A stretch of DNA of 64,000 nucleotides, taken from NCBI RefSeq assembly GCF_040807025.1, contig NC_090964.1:5642001-5706000 (forward strand), read 5' to 3'. Both the position numbers and the translations under genes were made by a program. Under the pieces are notes generated by a model. It was not told where the DNA came from, did not search any database, and saw nothing but the letters and a program-made list of their open reading frames with translations. Source of the DNA: Struthio camelus. Its lineage: Eukaryota > Chordata > Aves > Struthioniformes > Struthionidae. Of the stretch, positions 37,386 through 47,739 are shown in pieces. Position 1 is the stretch's first letter, and the number at the start of each line of letters is the position of its first letter.

Positions 37386-39051
37386 AGACCAGTATGCACA
37401 AGCACTCAAGTCTTCTTTCTCTTGAAGCGCTGCCTTAATTTTCATTTTGTTGGCCAGATCAGACAAGCACTTTCCTTCCCAGTGGGGCATCTCTGCAAAT
37501 ATCTCCCAATGTCTAGACTTTATTCAGGCTCCATAGCTGGCCACCCCCATCACTTGGGATTAGCAGATGATAAAACTAGCTGATAAAGAGCTACAATTCA
37601 GTTGCGGCCTGTTCCTGACCTCCTAACATTGTTCATTGCTCTTAAGTTGTCAGAGCCTCTACACAGCATACAGTGTATCCACACCCGCCTTATTCCGAGC
37701 AGCTATAGCAGAACTCATTGCAAGGTAGCACAGGCAAGCACTTGAGTTAGGGTTAAATTAAGCAGTTGGAGGTCAAGGAGCTGGTGAAGCACAGCAGCTT
37801 GGGAACAGCACAGCTTGCAAAAGCCAACCAAGACACCGTGTGGATCCCCAAGCTATTCCCTTGCCCTGAGGCTTGTCCTGCTCTAGCTAAGTGCTTGCCT
37901 GTCCCCAAGCTAGCTGGGTTAAAGCCAGCTTGGCTGGGTCAATTCTGCAACACACTGCTCATGAATATACATGGCAGTGTGGCCAAGCATGTGCCTGCAA
38001 GCTGAATGCCAAGTAGGTGCTGGCAAACACTGCCCCACCAGCATCACTCATCCAGGTATCCTAGACATCCTCCATCCCCTGGGATGGATCATTTGCTGGA
38101 TCAAGGAATGAAAGTTAAAGAGAGTTTAAGGATGGGGCAGGAATGGTTTTTCACTACTGCTTCTGTCCATCCTCTTAGCCAAGAGAGGCTCTTGCCACTC
38201 ATTTTCAAGTCAAGGGCTGCAAGGCAGGATCCCAAAGGAGCCCTCATGGGTCACCCTGGCCTCCAGGTCTGGCACTGGGTGTTTAGGCACAGACTAAGGG
38301 ATAGGCTAAACAAGCGCATGAGCTTTGGCACATTCCAGAAAATCACTGATCACAGGGGCTGTTGGCAATTTGTGGAGCAGGGGAGCTGGTATGCCAAAGG
38401 AGGAGACAGCTGGCCCCGTTCAGTTTGGGAGGTTAGTACCCTTTTGTTCAGTGCGAGCCGGCAGCCTGGCTGTGCACCGTGTCACACGGCATCTGCACAA
38501 AGAGACACACACTGATAAAGCAGCTACCTAAGAACAAGCACAGCTGTAATGGGTATACCTGGCAGCGCTGGCTCCGGATCAGAATAAACATCAACAAAAA
38601 ACACGATGAAGGCAAGTGGCAGGCCCTTGGCACTGCACACTCTCAGCTCTGCAGGGTGAGGGATTTCCTTGCCAGCCTGCTTTCCCCCCATTGCTGCCCC
38701 CTTCCCTGCAATGCCACAGCCCATGCTCCTATCCTGCCTGCGCTGGGCTTGCACAGCGGCATAGGGTATCTCAGGTGCAATCTGCCTTGAAACACAACAG
38801 CAGCGAGCAGCTGGGATGGGGCTTCTGTGCTAGGCTTAGCTCAGCCCTGCTGAAAAAAGGAGAAAGAGACTTAACCAGGAGGCCTACACACAGTGGGAAT
38901 GAATATGGGGCAAAGCAAAGAACCAGCACCACAGCCGGAAATCGGTCATCGTACCTGTATTGAAAATCTGTTCCCAGCTTCATAAACCCTGGAGGGGGAA
39001 TGCCAGGAAAATGGCTCTGGAAAGTATACGAGCTCAACACTCTTGCAATGT
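37386..39051. other. Gene-free stretch, nothing recognised
   Basis: The 169-codon plus frame at 38006-38515 resembles no family I know. No RNA gene or named repeat. Confidence 0.4.
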
Positions 39052-39285
39052 TCACAGAATAGTTGGGGTTGGAAGCGGCTTCTGGAGATCATCTGGTCCA
39101 ATCCCACCCTGCTCAAGCAGAGCCCACTAGAGCAGGTGGCCTTGAACTGTGTCCAGTCACCTTCTGACCATCTCCAGGGGAGAAGACTCCACAATCAATC
39201 TGGGCAGCCTATTCCAGCGTTCCACCACTCTTACAGCAGTGTCCTCTTGTGTTCAAGAAGAGTTTCCTGCATTTCAGTTTTTTCC
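39052..39285 (-). repeat. CR1 LINE, 3' end fragment
   Basis: The plus strand starts with 'cacagaatagttggggttgg' and 'ggagatcatctggtccaatc', the complement of the CR1 3' terminus. It continues with 'agaagactccacaatcaatc', 'tgggcagcctattccagcg' and 'agagtttcctgcatttcag' from the end of ORF2. The copy is truncated at its 5' side near 39285 and diverged. Its tail lies toward lower coordinates. It belongs to a different, probably older, subfamily than the neighbouring copy at 39735. Confidence 0.85.
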
Positions 39286-39734
39286 CCAAAAAAAACCAAA
39301 GCCACAGTTTGGAGTTTCAACTTTCCTGCCTCACCACTCGCAGCTCTGGTAAGAGCCCAGCTCCCAAGTAGCATGGCAGCACCTCGATCTGCCGTGCTCC
39401 TACACGTGGATATCATCCCAGGGCAGAGATCTTAGCAGGTTTATCTGTGCAAAATCATTGCTCCCATAGCTAAGCCAAACGCCTTTCCCTCTTGGCATGG
39501 CTTGCAAAAGCCGATCAGGCTGTTAATAATTATTTGGTAAACGTTGGAGGAACCTTGGAACACAAGAGGTTCAACATTTGCCAGCAGAGAAATTCAGTCC
39601 TCAAACTCCTCTTTCTCCCATCAATTAGGACAAAATTGCTAATTAGGCTTCCACATGCACATCTTGCAGCCTTTACCTGCTCTGTAGTTTTCTGCCCACT
39701 CGCGTGCTGTCATTAACCAGCGCCTCACAAGAGG
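39286..39734. other. Spacer between two CR1 copies
   Basis: About 450 bases of unique sequence with a short A run near 39290. Nothing coding recognised. Confidence 0.4.
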
Positions 39735-40100
39735 ATCACAGAATCATTTAGGTTGGAAGGGACCTCTGGAGATCATCTAGTCCAACCTCCCTGCTCCAGC
39801 AGGGTCCTCTAGAGCGTATTGCCCAGGATCACATCCAGACGGGTTTTGAATATCTCCAGGGAAGGAGACTCCACTACCTCTCTGGGCAACTTGTTCCAAT
39901 GCTCCGTCACCCTCACAGTGAAGAGGTTTTTCCTCAGGTTTAGGCGGAACTTCCTGTGGTTCAGTTTCTGCCCGTTGCTGGGCACCACGGACAAGAGATT
40001 GGCCTCATCCTCTTGACACTCCCCCTTCAGATACTTATACACATTTATGAAATCGCCTCTCAATCTTCTCTTCTCCAGGCTGAAGAGAAGGGAAGAGCCT
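39735..40100 (-). repeat. CR1 LINE, 5'-truncated, with end of ORF2
   Basis: The plus strand begins 'atcacagaatcatttaggtt' and 'ggaagggacctctggagatc', the avian CR1 3' terminus in complement. On the minus strand the last roughly 90 codons of ORF2 are still open, with the CR1 words [40 protein letters not shown] and [18 protein letters not shown], ending at a stop at 39809. CR1 similarity stops near 40085-40100, so this is a 5'-truncated, dead copy. The frame stays open upstream to 40306, but that part is not CR1. Confidence 0.93.
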
Positions 40101-40204
40101 GTGGATTTCAGCAAGGATGGGCTTGAAAAGAGCTTCAGCTTTTGGACCTTGGCAACACAGTTTATTTTGGCTAGAGAAACTTGGAACGAGGGAGACTTTT
40201 GCCA

Positions 40205-40500
40205 AGTCTCCTCTCTGTAGGTCAGTGCATGTGTGCGTGTCTTAAGGCATTTGCATCTGCCGTGGTGCATGCTCTTGCTGTAGCTGTTCAGAAGGAGAAA
40301 ATCCACACATCTGTGCGTATCTGCGTGTCTCTTTACAGGTCTGTTAATGCATCTGCCTGTGTGTATTTATTTTGGCATAACTGGGGGTGCACACGCTTGT
40401 TTATTTGTGTCTGTTTATGTGTCTGCATTCTGCCTGTTTCTTGGCACAGGCTGTGTTTCCCTCTACATATGTCTCTGTGGCTACATGCCTGATTGTGTAA
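40205..40500 (+). repeat. Degenerate TG-rich tract
   Basis: A long stretch of gtgtgcgtgtc, ctgtgcgtatctgcgtgtct, ctgtgtgtatttatt and gtgtctgtttatgtgtctgc words. It looks like a decayed (TG)n or longer-period tandem repeat. It begins about 100 bases upstream of the truncated 5' end of the CR1 copy. No clean period can be fixed by eye. Confidence 0.4.
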
Positions 40501-41689
40501 GAGAGCTCCTGTGGCTTTTTGGTGCCATTCCCAGCCAGTTTCAACAGCAAAAGGCACAGGCTGCACTGAGAAATTATTAGACAGCAATGGAAGACAAGAG
40601 GAAGTACCAAGAAATGGTTAATCTGCAGAGCAGAGCCAAGCAGGGAAACAAGCACCCCTCACGGTCTCTTTGATGGTTCCTCCCCAGCCACACACAAAGG
40701 GGCTCAGCCAGGGTCTCTGGAAGGGGATGTTGGGTCTGCACATGAGGCACCATCAGCCGATCAGAATAAAACAGAGAGCCAAGAGGAGGCAAACTTATTA
40801 CAGGTGCCCTGCTGGAAGACTTTTAATCTACATCTCATTCCATGAAGTTTTTAGAGGTGTGTTTCCCTCCCCACCATTTCCTGGCATCCAAATCAAGAAC
40901 TGCCTGAAGTGACACTTCCATTTGCCCAGGCATCCACAGGCTTCAGGCCCCAAGGGCGGGAGGCAGAGTTTGAATCTCACTGTGTGAGAGAGTGAGAGGA
41001 ACATGCCCAAGCCTCTGTTTCGCCCATCTCTTCTAACCAGTCAGCTCAGCCAAGCGGCTGCACAAGCTTTTCCTGCTGACTTTGAAGGAAAGAATTGCCA
41101 ATCCTTGTCAGGTTCCTGCTAACGCCTTGGAAGAGTTGAGGAGCTGGCAAGGAGGCACAAAAGACTGAAGAGGCAACAGCTGAAAAGCATAACAAGGATG
41201 CTCCAAGGGCAGAAACTGGGATGTCTCCAGTAGGCTAACACCAGTCTAATGAACTAAGAAACTGAGGGCAAGAATCCCTTAGATCTCAACCCCCAAAACA
41301 CTTTCTACCTCTCTTTATAGTCCCCTCGCACATGCCTGCATTCAGGAAAGAGAACATATCATAAAAATATGTTAGCATCATATTACAAGCAGCAAACCTG
41401 TCTAGGCAGTGCCCACATGGCCCAGGAGCCCTGTGCTCCACACCAGCATCAGCAAGGTCCCACCAGTAACACCTAAGGCTCTTCCCAACACAGGATGTCC
41501 TCCAAGCAGTGACTCCAAAAGCAGCAGCCTCTAAGAAGAGCAATGTGAATATCCAACATCACTGTTCACAGACCTGCACTTTGGGCACTGAAATAAGACA
41601 GAAACATCAGCGTGTCCCCAGGAGGAAAAGTCCTTGGTGTATCTGCACCGTGGAGCATGAGCCTCCTGCCCCCAGTGTAATGATAGGCA
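40501..41689. other. Gene-free stretch, nothing recognised
   Basis: Unique sequence without exon-like frames or nameable repeats. Confidence 0.4.
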
Positions 41690-41935
41690 CAACACTGACC
41701 TTCTATCTTCTGCATGTACTTCAGCAGTCCTCCATGGGTCCTCCAGAAATCATCAGTCAGTTCTTTAAGTACCTTAGGATGAAGGTCACCAGGCTCCACC
41801 AACCCAAAAGCTTCCCTCATCACAGGGATCCTGCCTCCTCTGTTGCTATCACCTGTGAAACACCTGAACACTGCTGGCCTTCATTAACAAAGATTAACGG
41901 CCTTCATATTCTTCAGGCTCCTCACCAGCTTCCCG
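41690..41935 (-). repeat. Probable ancient CR1 fragment
   Basis: The plus strand 'cagtcagttctttaagtacc', then 'ttaggatgaaggtcaccagg', then 'ctcc' parallels the complement of CR1 ORF2 (cagccagctcttttaaaact, cttggatgcaagttatctgg). The minus strand reads GDLHPKVLKELTDDF here, like the CR1 reverse transcriptase word GMHPRVLKELAD. 'gaacactgctggccttcatt' downstream also fits. The copy is old, frame-shifted and short. Confidence 0.48.
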
Positions 41936-42239
41936 CTCTGCACTGAGTGGCTGGCCAGCTCTTCTCTGGTCTGATGGACTTACAGGACGATTTCTGGTTG
42001 CTTTGGATGCCCAGTGCCAGTTTGATACTGTCCCTCCATATATTATCTTGTACTCATCCTCCACTTGTGATGTAATTTCCCTTTCCTGGGTGCTTCTTTG
42101 CATGTGAGGGTGCAAAGTGTGCCCTCCTGCTCATCTGCCCTCTCCCCGACACAGAGATACTAAGGAGCTATGTTCAGTCTCCATGCGAGGGCTGTCCTGT
42201 AGTAGACAGTAGGATCCTCGATCTCTAAGGCATTTGGCC
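41936..42239. other. Gene-free stretch next to the CR1 relic
   Basis: May be more of the same old element, but I cannot align it. A minus-strand frame at 41894-42115 is open for 73 codons. Confidence 0.3.
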
Positions 42240-42590
42240 CTTAATATTCCAGAAAGTGTTTGGTGGCCAAACTCATATCTTCCAAATTTCTTATCATGTC
42301 AGTACAGTAAAAGAAAGTGGTGTAGGAGGAAGCTTCCCTTGGAGGAGTCTGGGATGCAGGTAGAAATAAAGGAGGTGTGTCAGATGCCTGCGTTGCCATC
42401 CCATGGCAGAGGTCTGGCACGTCTCCGCAGCCCAGCACCTTCCGCAGTTCTCTTGTGCTGTGAACCACCTCCGCATAGCTCTTCTTCCTCCCTTTCTCTA
42501 GGCATACGTTTGTGTTCACACCTTCCACGTACCCCATGGGGTTTCAGGCCCATCCACAGTGCACAGCAGCCAGAATAGGCCACTGTAGGG
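42240..42590 (-). other. Unidentified protein-like minus-strand frame
   Basis: An open frame of 98 codons (42241-42537, minus) has a mixed, protein-like composition with words such as GRKKSYAEVVHSTREL and TTFFYCTDMIRNLEDMSLAT. I cannot assign a family, and splice sites and a conserved start are not obvious. It lies about 300 bases upstream, on the same strand, of the CR1 relic at 41.7-41.9 kb, so a degraded retroelement frame is the likeliest source. Chance cannot be excluded. Confidence 0.2.
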
Positions 42591-44302
42591 AAGTATCATT
42601 TAGGTTATCTCTGTACCAAAGGTCTCTGGAGGTCTCATCTATTATACGCTTATCAGCACCCTTCTTTGGTTCATTTCTTTAACAAATCTTCCCTGTGCAT
42701 CTTGGTGGAAACAGCCCAGAGATAATAACAGCAGATATGGGTTGACCTATGGGATTCCTAGAGCAATCAAACTGTCAGATAACAAAATAAATCTTTCTCG
42801 TGGGCTGAGGATTAAATCAGAGAGTGTTAGCTGCTGCGGCTTCTTATTTATTTCTGTTCTCTTAAATTGCATTTCCCTTCCCCCCGTGAAGAGTGCCTGC
42901 TGCCTACAGCTGTAAATTACTGCAAACCTTTATGGTGAGTTTAGACACTGAGTCTCTTAACCTTGCAAACACTTCTTGTTTCTCTTTATGGTCTCCAAAA
43001 GCTGTTGAGGAAGAGGAAGTAAAAGAGGGGGAAATGATTCCATAGCAAGCACCTACCTTGGCACTTTAATTCTGGACAACAGCATAATGTGGTCTGAAGG
43101 TCACCTAAAACACACAGGCTTGGTGCACGCCTCTTGATACAGCTGTTTATGCCAGTTTGGCAGCGTGGCTGTAAGATGCTGGTGTCTATCCTGCATGGGG
43201 CAGTGGAGTAAACTGGGAATAGATCTGCAGGATCCGACCTCTGGTCACCTGCCTGCACACGTCCCCAGGCAGCACTGCTGCTCTCAGTGGTACCTACTGC
43301 TTCCCAAGCGAGCCGGTCGTGCTCCAAGGATGGAGATCAGAGTTGGGTATCCCAAGCACGTTGTGTGAATCATACAGTAAGGTGCCAATCCCACCGAATA
43401 GCTGTGATAGCCGGTGCTATTCACATGCAAAGCTGCTTGCTGTAGCGCTCGTCCTACAGAGAAAATCTCGCCAGAGCTGACATTGATTTCCCTTGCGCTG
43501 GTTTCACTCCACTGTGATGTGCTGGAGCCTCATTCCTGATGTACGGTGATGTGATTGAAATCAGAAGCAGGCTCCCTAGGCCAAATTAGGCTGGAAGCTG
43601 GTGTATCAGTGCTGAGATTGGCAGGCTCATGTCAAGTCCAAATGTGGCACATTAGTTTGAAAACACCTTCTCGCAAGGCTGGGGAAAAGCAATCAGAGAG
43701 GAGGACAGCTCATTGCGAGATACTGCCTGCTCCAGCAACACAAACCCCTCTCCATTCACTTGCCAATTTTCACCTAACAAACTTTGTTTGCATACGAAGC
43801 TGCATTTCTAGAGTTACCTCACATCCCATTTGCGCTGGCTGGCGGTGTTCAGGGCCAGCTCCGATTCCTTCCTCCGTGCAGCTGTGGCCAGACGTATGGA
43901 CAAATGCAATTGCTCAAAAAAAGATGGATGCAGAGAGGGAAGGAGGTACTGATGGATGAATAGACGATGGTACAGTTTTGCCTAGGGAAATACCTGTGAC
44001 AAGACTCTCCTGTCCTTCCCAAGAGTCCAGCACGTTGCTGAGCTCGGCGATGGCCGTTCCCTCCCAGGCCTTATGCCTTTGCCCGCAGCCAGCACGTCAC
44101 AGCCGCTCCAGCCTCTGTGCCATGATCTGGCCACTTCTTAAAGCTAATTCTGGTGACAGCCCTGGGCTACAAGACTAGTTTCCAGCTAGACTTTTCTAAT
44201 GAATTTTGATTTCATAAAAACAAAAAATCCCAAAGATGCTGAGTCGAGCAATCCCTCTTCAACTGCGTTAAGTGTCCCACCAAGCAGAGAGTCAGACAGA
44301 GC
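42591..44302. other. Gene-free stretch, nothing recognised
   Basis: AT-richer unique DNA at about 42740-42930. No supported exon, RNA gene or named repeat. Confidence 0.4.
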
Positions 44303-44329
44303 GAGAGAGAGAGAGAGAGAGAGAGAGAG
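44303..44329 (+). repeat. (GA)n microsatellite
   Basis: An uninterrupted GA run of 27 bases preceded by a gtcagacagagc lead-in. Likely length-polymorphic. Confidence 0.9.
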
Positions 44330-45829
44330 CAGCTGCTCTGCCTTCCCTGTACCAAACACTGTGTATTTAATAACTGGGAAAGCTTGATCGATAGGCAGTG
44401 CCAGCATGGGCTGCCCAAGGTGCTCATGTGCCATTTTGCCCGCAGATTATCGCTGTGCCACCAGGCTCGTGCAGGGAGCCCGCACTGAACCTTGCAGGGG
44501 AAAAGCACCAGAGTTCAAAGCCAGCCCTCCAAAACAGCTCGCTGCTCCTCCGCGGCAGTGGTAAAACAGGGAGCGGTGAGGTCTAGCGAGCAAAGTACAC
44601 GGTCCACCGGTGCTGGGAAGGCAGCGGTGCCTTTCTTGTCCTAAATTAGAAAACAAAACAGTGCTAGCACCCCAGGGTAGCTGGAGGAAACTTCCACTGA
44701 AATGACAGCGGAAGTTTCCCGGTTCTTTGCAAGTATGAGAAAATCACTGCAAATGACAGCTGAGCAGCAGGGAGACGGGCTGCAGGGGGAATATTTGAGC
44801 GGAGGCAGGTGAGGCAGGCTCATCCGGCAGACGCCAATGTGAGCGCCCAGCAGACATCCTCTGTGCGAGAGAGGGATGTCCCTGCCACTAGGGAGAGAGG
44901 GGCCCAAACTCTCCTGGTGCCCACAGCTCCATCAGAGCTGAAATAGCACCGCTGCAGGAAAAAATCACCCAAGCTTCAGACACCCCGAATCACTCACATA
45001 TCTAATTCCCTCGGGTACAATTCCTTGGAGCTGAACTGATTTTTCAGCAGCAATCGCCAGCCTTTCATTAGGTCGTGGTTTCCTATCTCCCGCAGACGGT
45101 TTTACTGCATTGCTGAGCTAGGCGAGCTTGGCTCCACACATCCCTTCAGAGATGCTTAAGGCCCTTATTTTCCAAAGCTCCTGGTCATTTTGGGTGCATT
45201 CATTTTTGACTGCCTTCAAAGGGGCCGGCAGCTCAGACACAGCTGAGTGCCTGCTCTTCGTAAATCTGGCAGCTTTATGAACCAGCTGAGCCCTTTTTAA
45301 TGGGCAGCAACAGTCTCCTTGTGATGTGCTCAAAGAATCAAGGGCAAAACCCAGCAGCCACCCCAAATGCCCTCTGCTCTTGCCTCTCACGTCGCCCGTG
45401 GGACCGCTCTGCGGCTCACATGCAAGAGGACAGCTGATCGATTCAACAGCATCATGCACGCAGCCTTGGTGGGACTGAAAGTCCACCCATGCCATTTCTC
45501 ACCTCCCAGGACCTTACAGAAAAATGCTACTTTGCCACTGACCTCAAAGCACCAAGGATCTGATACGCAACAGGCGGATGATAATCCGGCAACCATTAAG
45601 GTGGAAGGGAAGATTGAATGTCCGTCGATGTCCGTAGGAGCTTTCCTATTGACTCAATGGGCTTCAGCCTACTCAGGGAGGGAAGGGATCAATTATATGC
45701 TGCCATTAATCTGCAGGGACATCAGAGACCACAGATAAATCACAGATAAAAGCTGCTCCACTTCTTCCAGTGGAAACATCATCCCTGTCCCATAACCCTT
45801 GAAGAAGCTAAGAGGAAAGTTACGTGATT
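44330..45829. other. Gene-free stretch, nothing recognised
   Basis: GC-balanced unique DNA. The overlapping frames at 45118-45738 lie on both strands and show no domain. Confidence 0.4.
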
Positions 45830-46380
45830 AATTTGTTTTTCAAAAGCACATTGTAAGAAAAATATCAAATTTTTCTAGCTGGAGGAAAAGTCTTTTGGCA
45901 GCTCAAACTCCCTGTAAGCTATTTGGGAGTTAATACGATTTGACTGCAGTATGTGAGCATGCTTACACATCTGTAATAAGGCAGTTACTCCACTCGGCAG
46001 CTTTTGCAAGCCTCCCTATTTGAAATTCTCCCCAAAACTTTGGAGCAGGATTTCCTTGTCCAACCGTTTGTATTTTATATCTGCACTGAAATAAGGCCTT
46101 ATAAATAGCAAGAGCTTTATCTTGACTCTAACCAGCCACCTCAACTTAAAGCTAAATGCATAATTTACTGCAAATTAAACTTAATGGGACTAGAATAATT
46201 ATGTTGACTTTTGGAAGTACTTAAGGATAAATACATGATTAGATATTTTGCACACCGTGAGGAAATATTTATTTCGAAATACAAATTCTTCCCATTGAGC
46301 CTTTTGACGGAACATTTAGAGGTGACACTATCAGCATATAGATTACAGTACCATTAAGGCTACTTAAATAAATTACCCTG
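45830..46380. promoter_or_regulatory. Candidate conserved noncoding element, the strongest in the desert
   Basis: A 550-base AT-rich, CpG-poor, non-repetitive island that ends abruptly in GC-richer DNA. It holds a perfect MEF2-type word, TTATAAATAG, at 46099-46108. It also has many homeodomain-like words (cataatttactgc, gaataattatg, catgattagat, ccattaaggc). There is no open frame of note. Such islands downstream of developmental genes are often long-range enhancers. This is inference from composition, as orthologues could not be compared. Confidence 0.33.
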
Positions 46381-47470
46381 CTGCATTTTCCGCAGTGGAG
46401 AGATGGGAAGTCTTTGTTGAAGTGCAGTGTCTGTGCTTGCCACATGGGCGCAACTGCTGAAGAGCTCGATGCAACCCTTGTCCTGGCCCTTCAGCACTAT
46501 GCGGATGCCCCCGACTCTGCTCGCCCCTTCGGCGCGGGATGTGGGAAAGGCGACGGGAGCATCCCCATGGAGTGAGGATATGAGGAAATGAGCTAATCCC
46601 ATTTTGGGATTGCCTGGCTACCAAGACAATGCTGGGGACCTGCAGGGTCTCCTCCATCATGCTAGCCGGCAATGCGAAGATACCTTCAGCAATGGAACCA
46701 AGCAACATTGGTAGTACCTAACCTTTTCTCATTGCGAGTTTTGTTTTTTATGGAAACGTCTCTATTTTAGAGCAGTTCAGATGTTTCAGGAAACCTCGAG
46801 GGGAGGAAAATTTGTGCGATTATTATCAGCAGTTTATGCTATGAGAATCAGCCACAAAACACTCCTGATTTTTGTCTGCCTTTTAAGCACCTGCTGCTTT
46901 TAGCTGCCCATAAGAGGCCCCAGAGGTGAGCGCAGGGTTTTCAAAGAAACGCTTTTCCAGTGGAAAAACGCAGCTCGCTGCCGTGCAGGGTCAAAGGGAG
47001 CCCCCCCAAGAGCAGAAAGCATCCAGGCAAATTGGCTCACCCTCCTCCTCCAGGAGCCCGGTGTGCAGAGAGCACCCCCTTACCAGCACGTCCCATAACC
47101 TGCAGCAAGAATAGAGAGGGGGTCTGAGATGATCGTCCGGACGGCGCTTGGCTGAGTAGATAAACCGCAGACAATAAACAGGCCACAGTAACTACCTGAA
47201 TTTGGGTTTTACTTTAATTAATCTGCCAGGGTTAGTCTGAAGGGTTTTAGCACACCCTTCACCCAGCTCTCCCTTCGCCTGTGATCTTGGCTCCAGGAAA
47301 CTTCTGAAACGCTAGGCGTAGAGGAGCGAGCCTGAAACGGAGGGGATGAAGGCTCACAGCTGCCGAGAGAGCGGCAGGCGAGGGGGCACTCAGTCTGGGC
47401 CCCCTTGCTGTGATGGGACCTGCTTTGCCTGAAGCATCGAAGGTGAAGGGGGAAAGGGAAGGTCCCGGGC
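46381..47470. other. Gene-free stretch
   Basis: Transition into GC-rich DNA. Frames at 46360-46708 and 47218-47615 on the minus strand are low-complexity and overlap each other in different frames. Confidence 0.38.
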
Positions 47471-47525
47471 TCAGCCCCTGCTCTGCCACGACTGCTTGGA
47501 TGCCCTTGGTCAAGTCCTTTGACGG
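47471..47525 (+). repeat. MIR-like SINE relic
   Basis: 'tcagcccctgctctgccacg', then 'actgcttggatgcccttgg', then 'tcaagtcctttgacgg' follows the sense MIR core (ctctgccactgacttgctgt, gtgaccttgg, gcaagtcacttcac). Shortly after, 'gggttggatgagacc' and 'aggtcccatcctaac' faintly resemble a plus-strand CR1 tail, which I do not call. Confidence 0.4.
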
Positions 47526-47739
47526 CTGGGTGGCTTGAGCACGTTGAGAGGGTTGGATGAGACCCAGGTCCCATCCTAACAACACTCCCCTCATCCTACA
47601 AACGAACGGACTCAACTCGCAGCCTCTCCAGCGGCTCTGCCTTTAGGCAGACCCTCATAAGCCAGAGTCTCCTGGGTGGGACCTTAAGCTCATTTTCCCT
47701 GCGGCCTTGGACACATGGGTTTGCTCAGTTTTAATTTCT

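Noticed and set aside
39809-40306. 165-codon minus-strand frame as a host gene
   Set aside because: Its last roughly 90 codons are the C-terminus of CR1 ORF2, and the rest is non-CR1 sequence read through by chance.
44303-44329. GA repeat as a GAGA-factor promoter element
   Set aside because: A plain dinucleotide microsatellite with no promoter context or transcript evidence.
45120-45240. Possible old repeat (ttaaggcccttattttccaa, ggtcattttgggtgcattca)
   Set aside because: Faintly like a tail seen in reptile repeats, but too short and diverged to name.
47545-47582. Possible plus-strand CR1 tail (gggttggatgagacc, aggtcccatcctaac)
   Set aside because: Only two short words fit and the usual gatctccagaggtccc block is missing.
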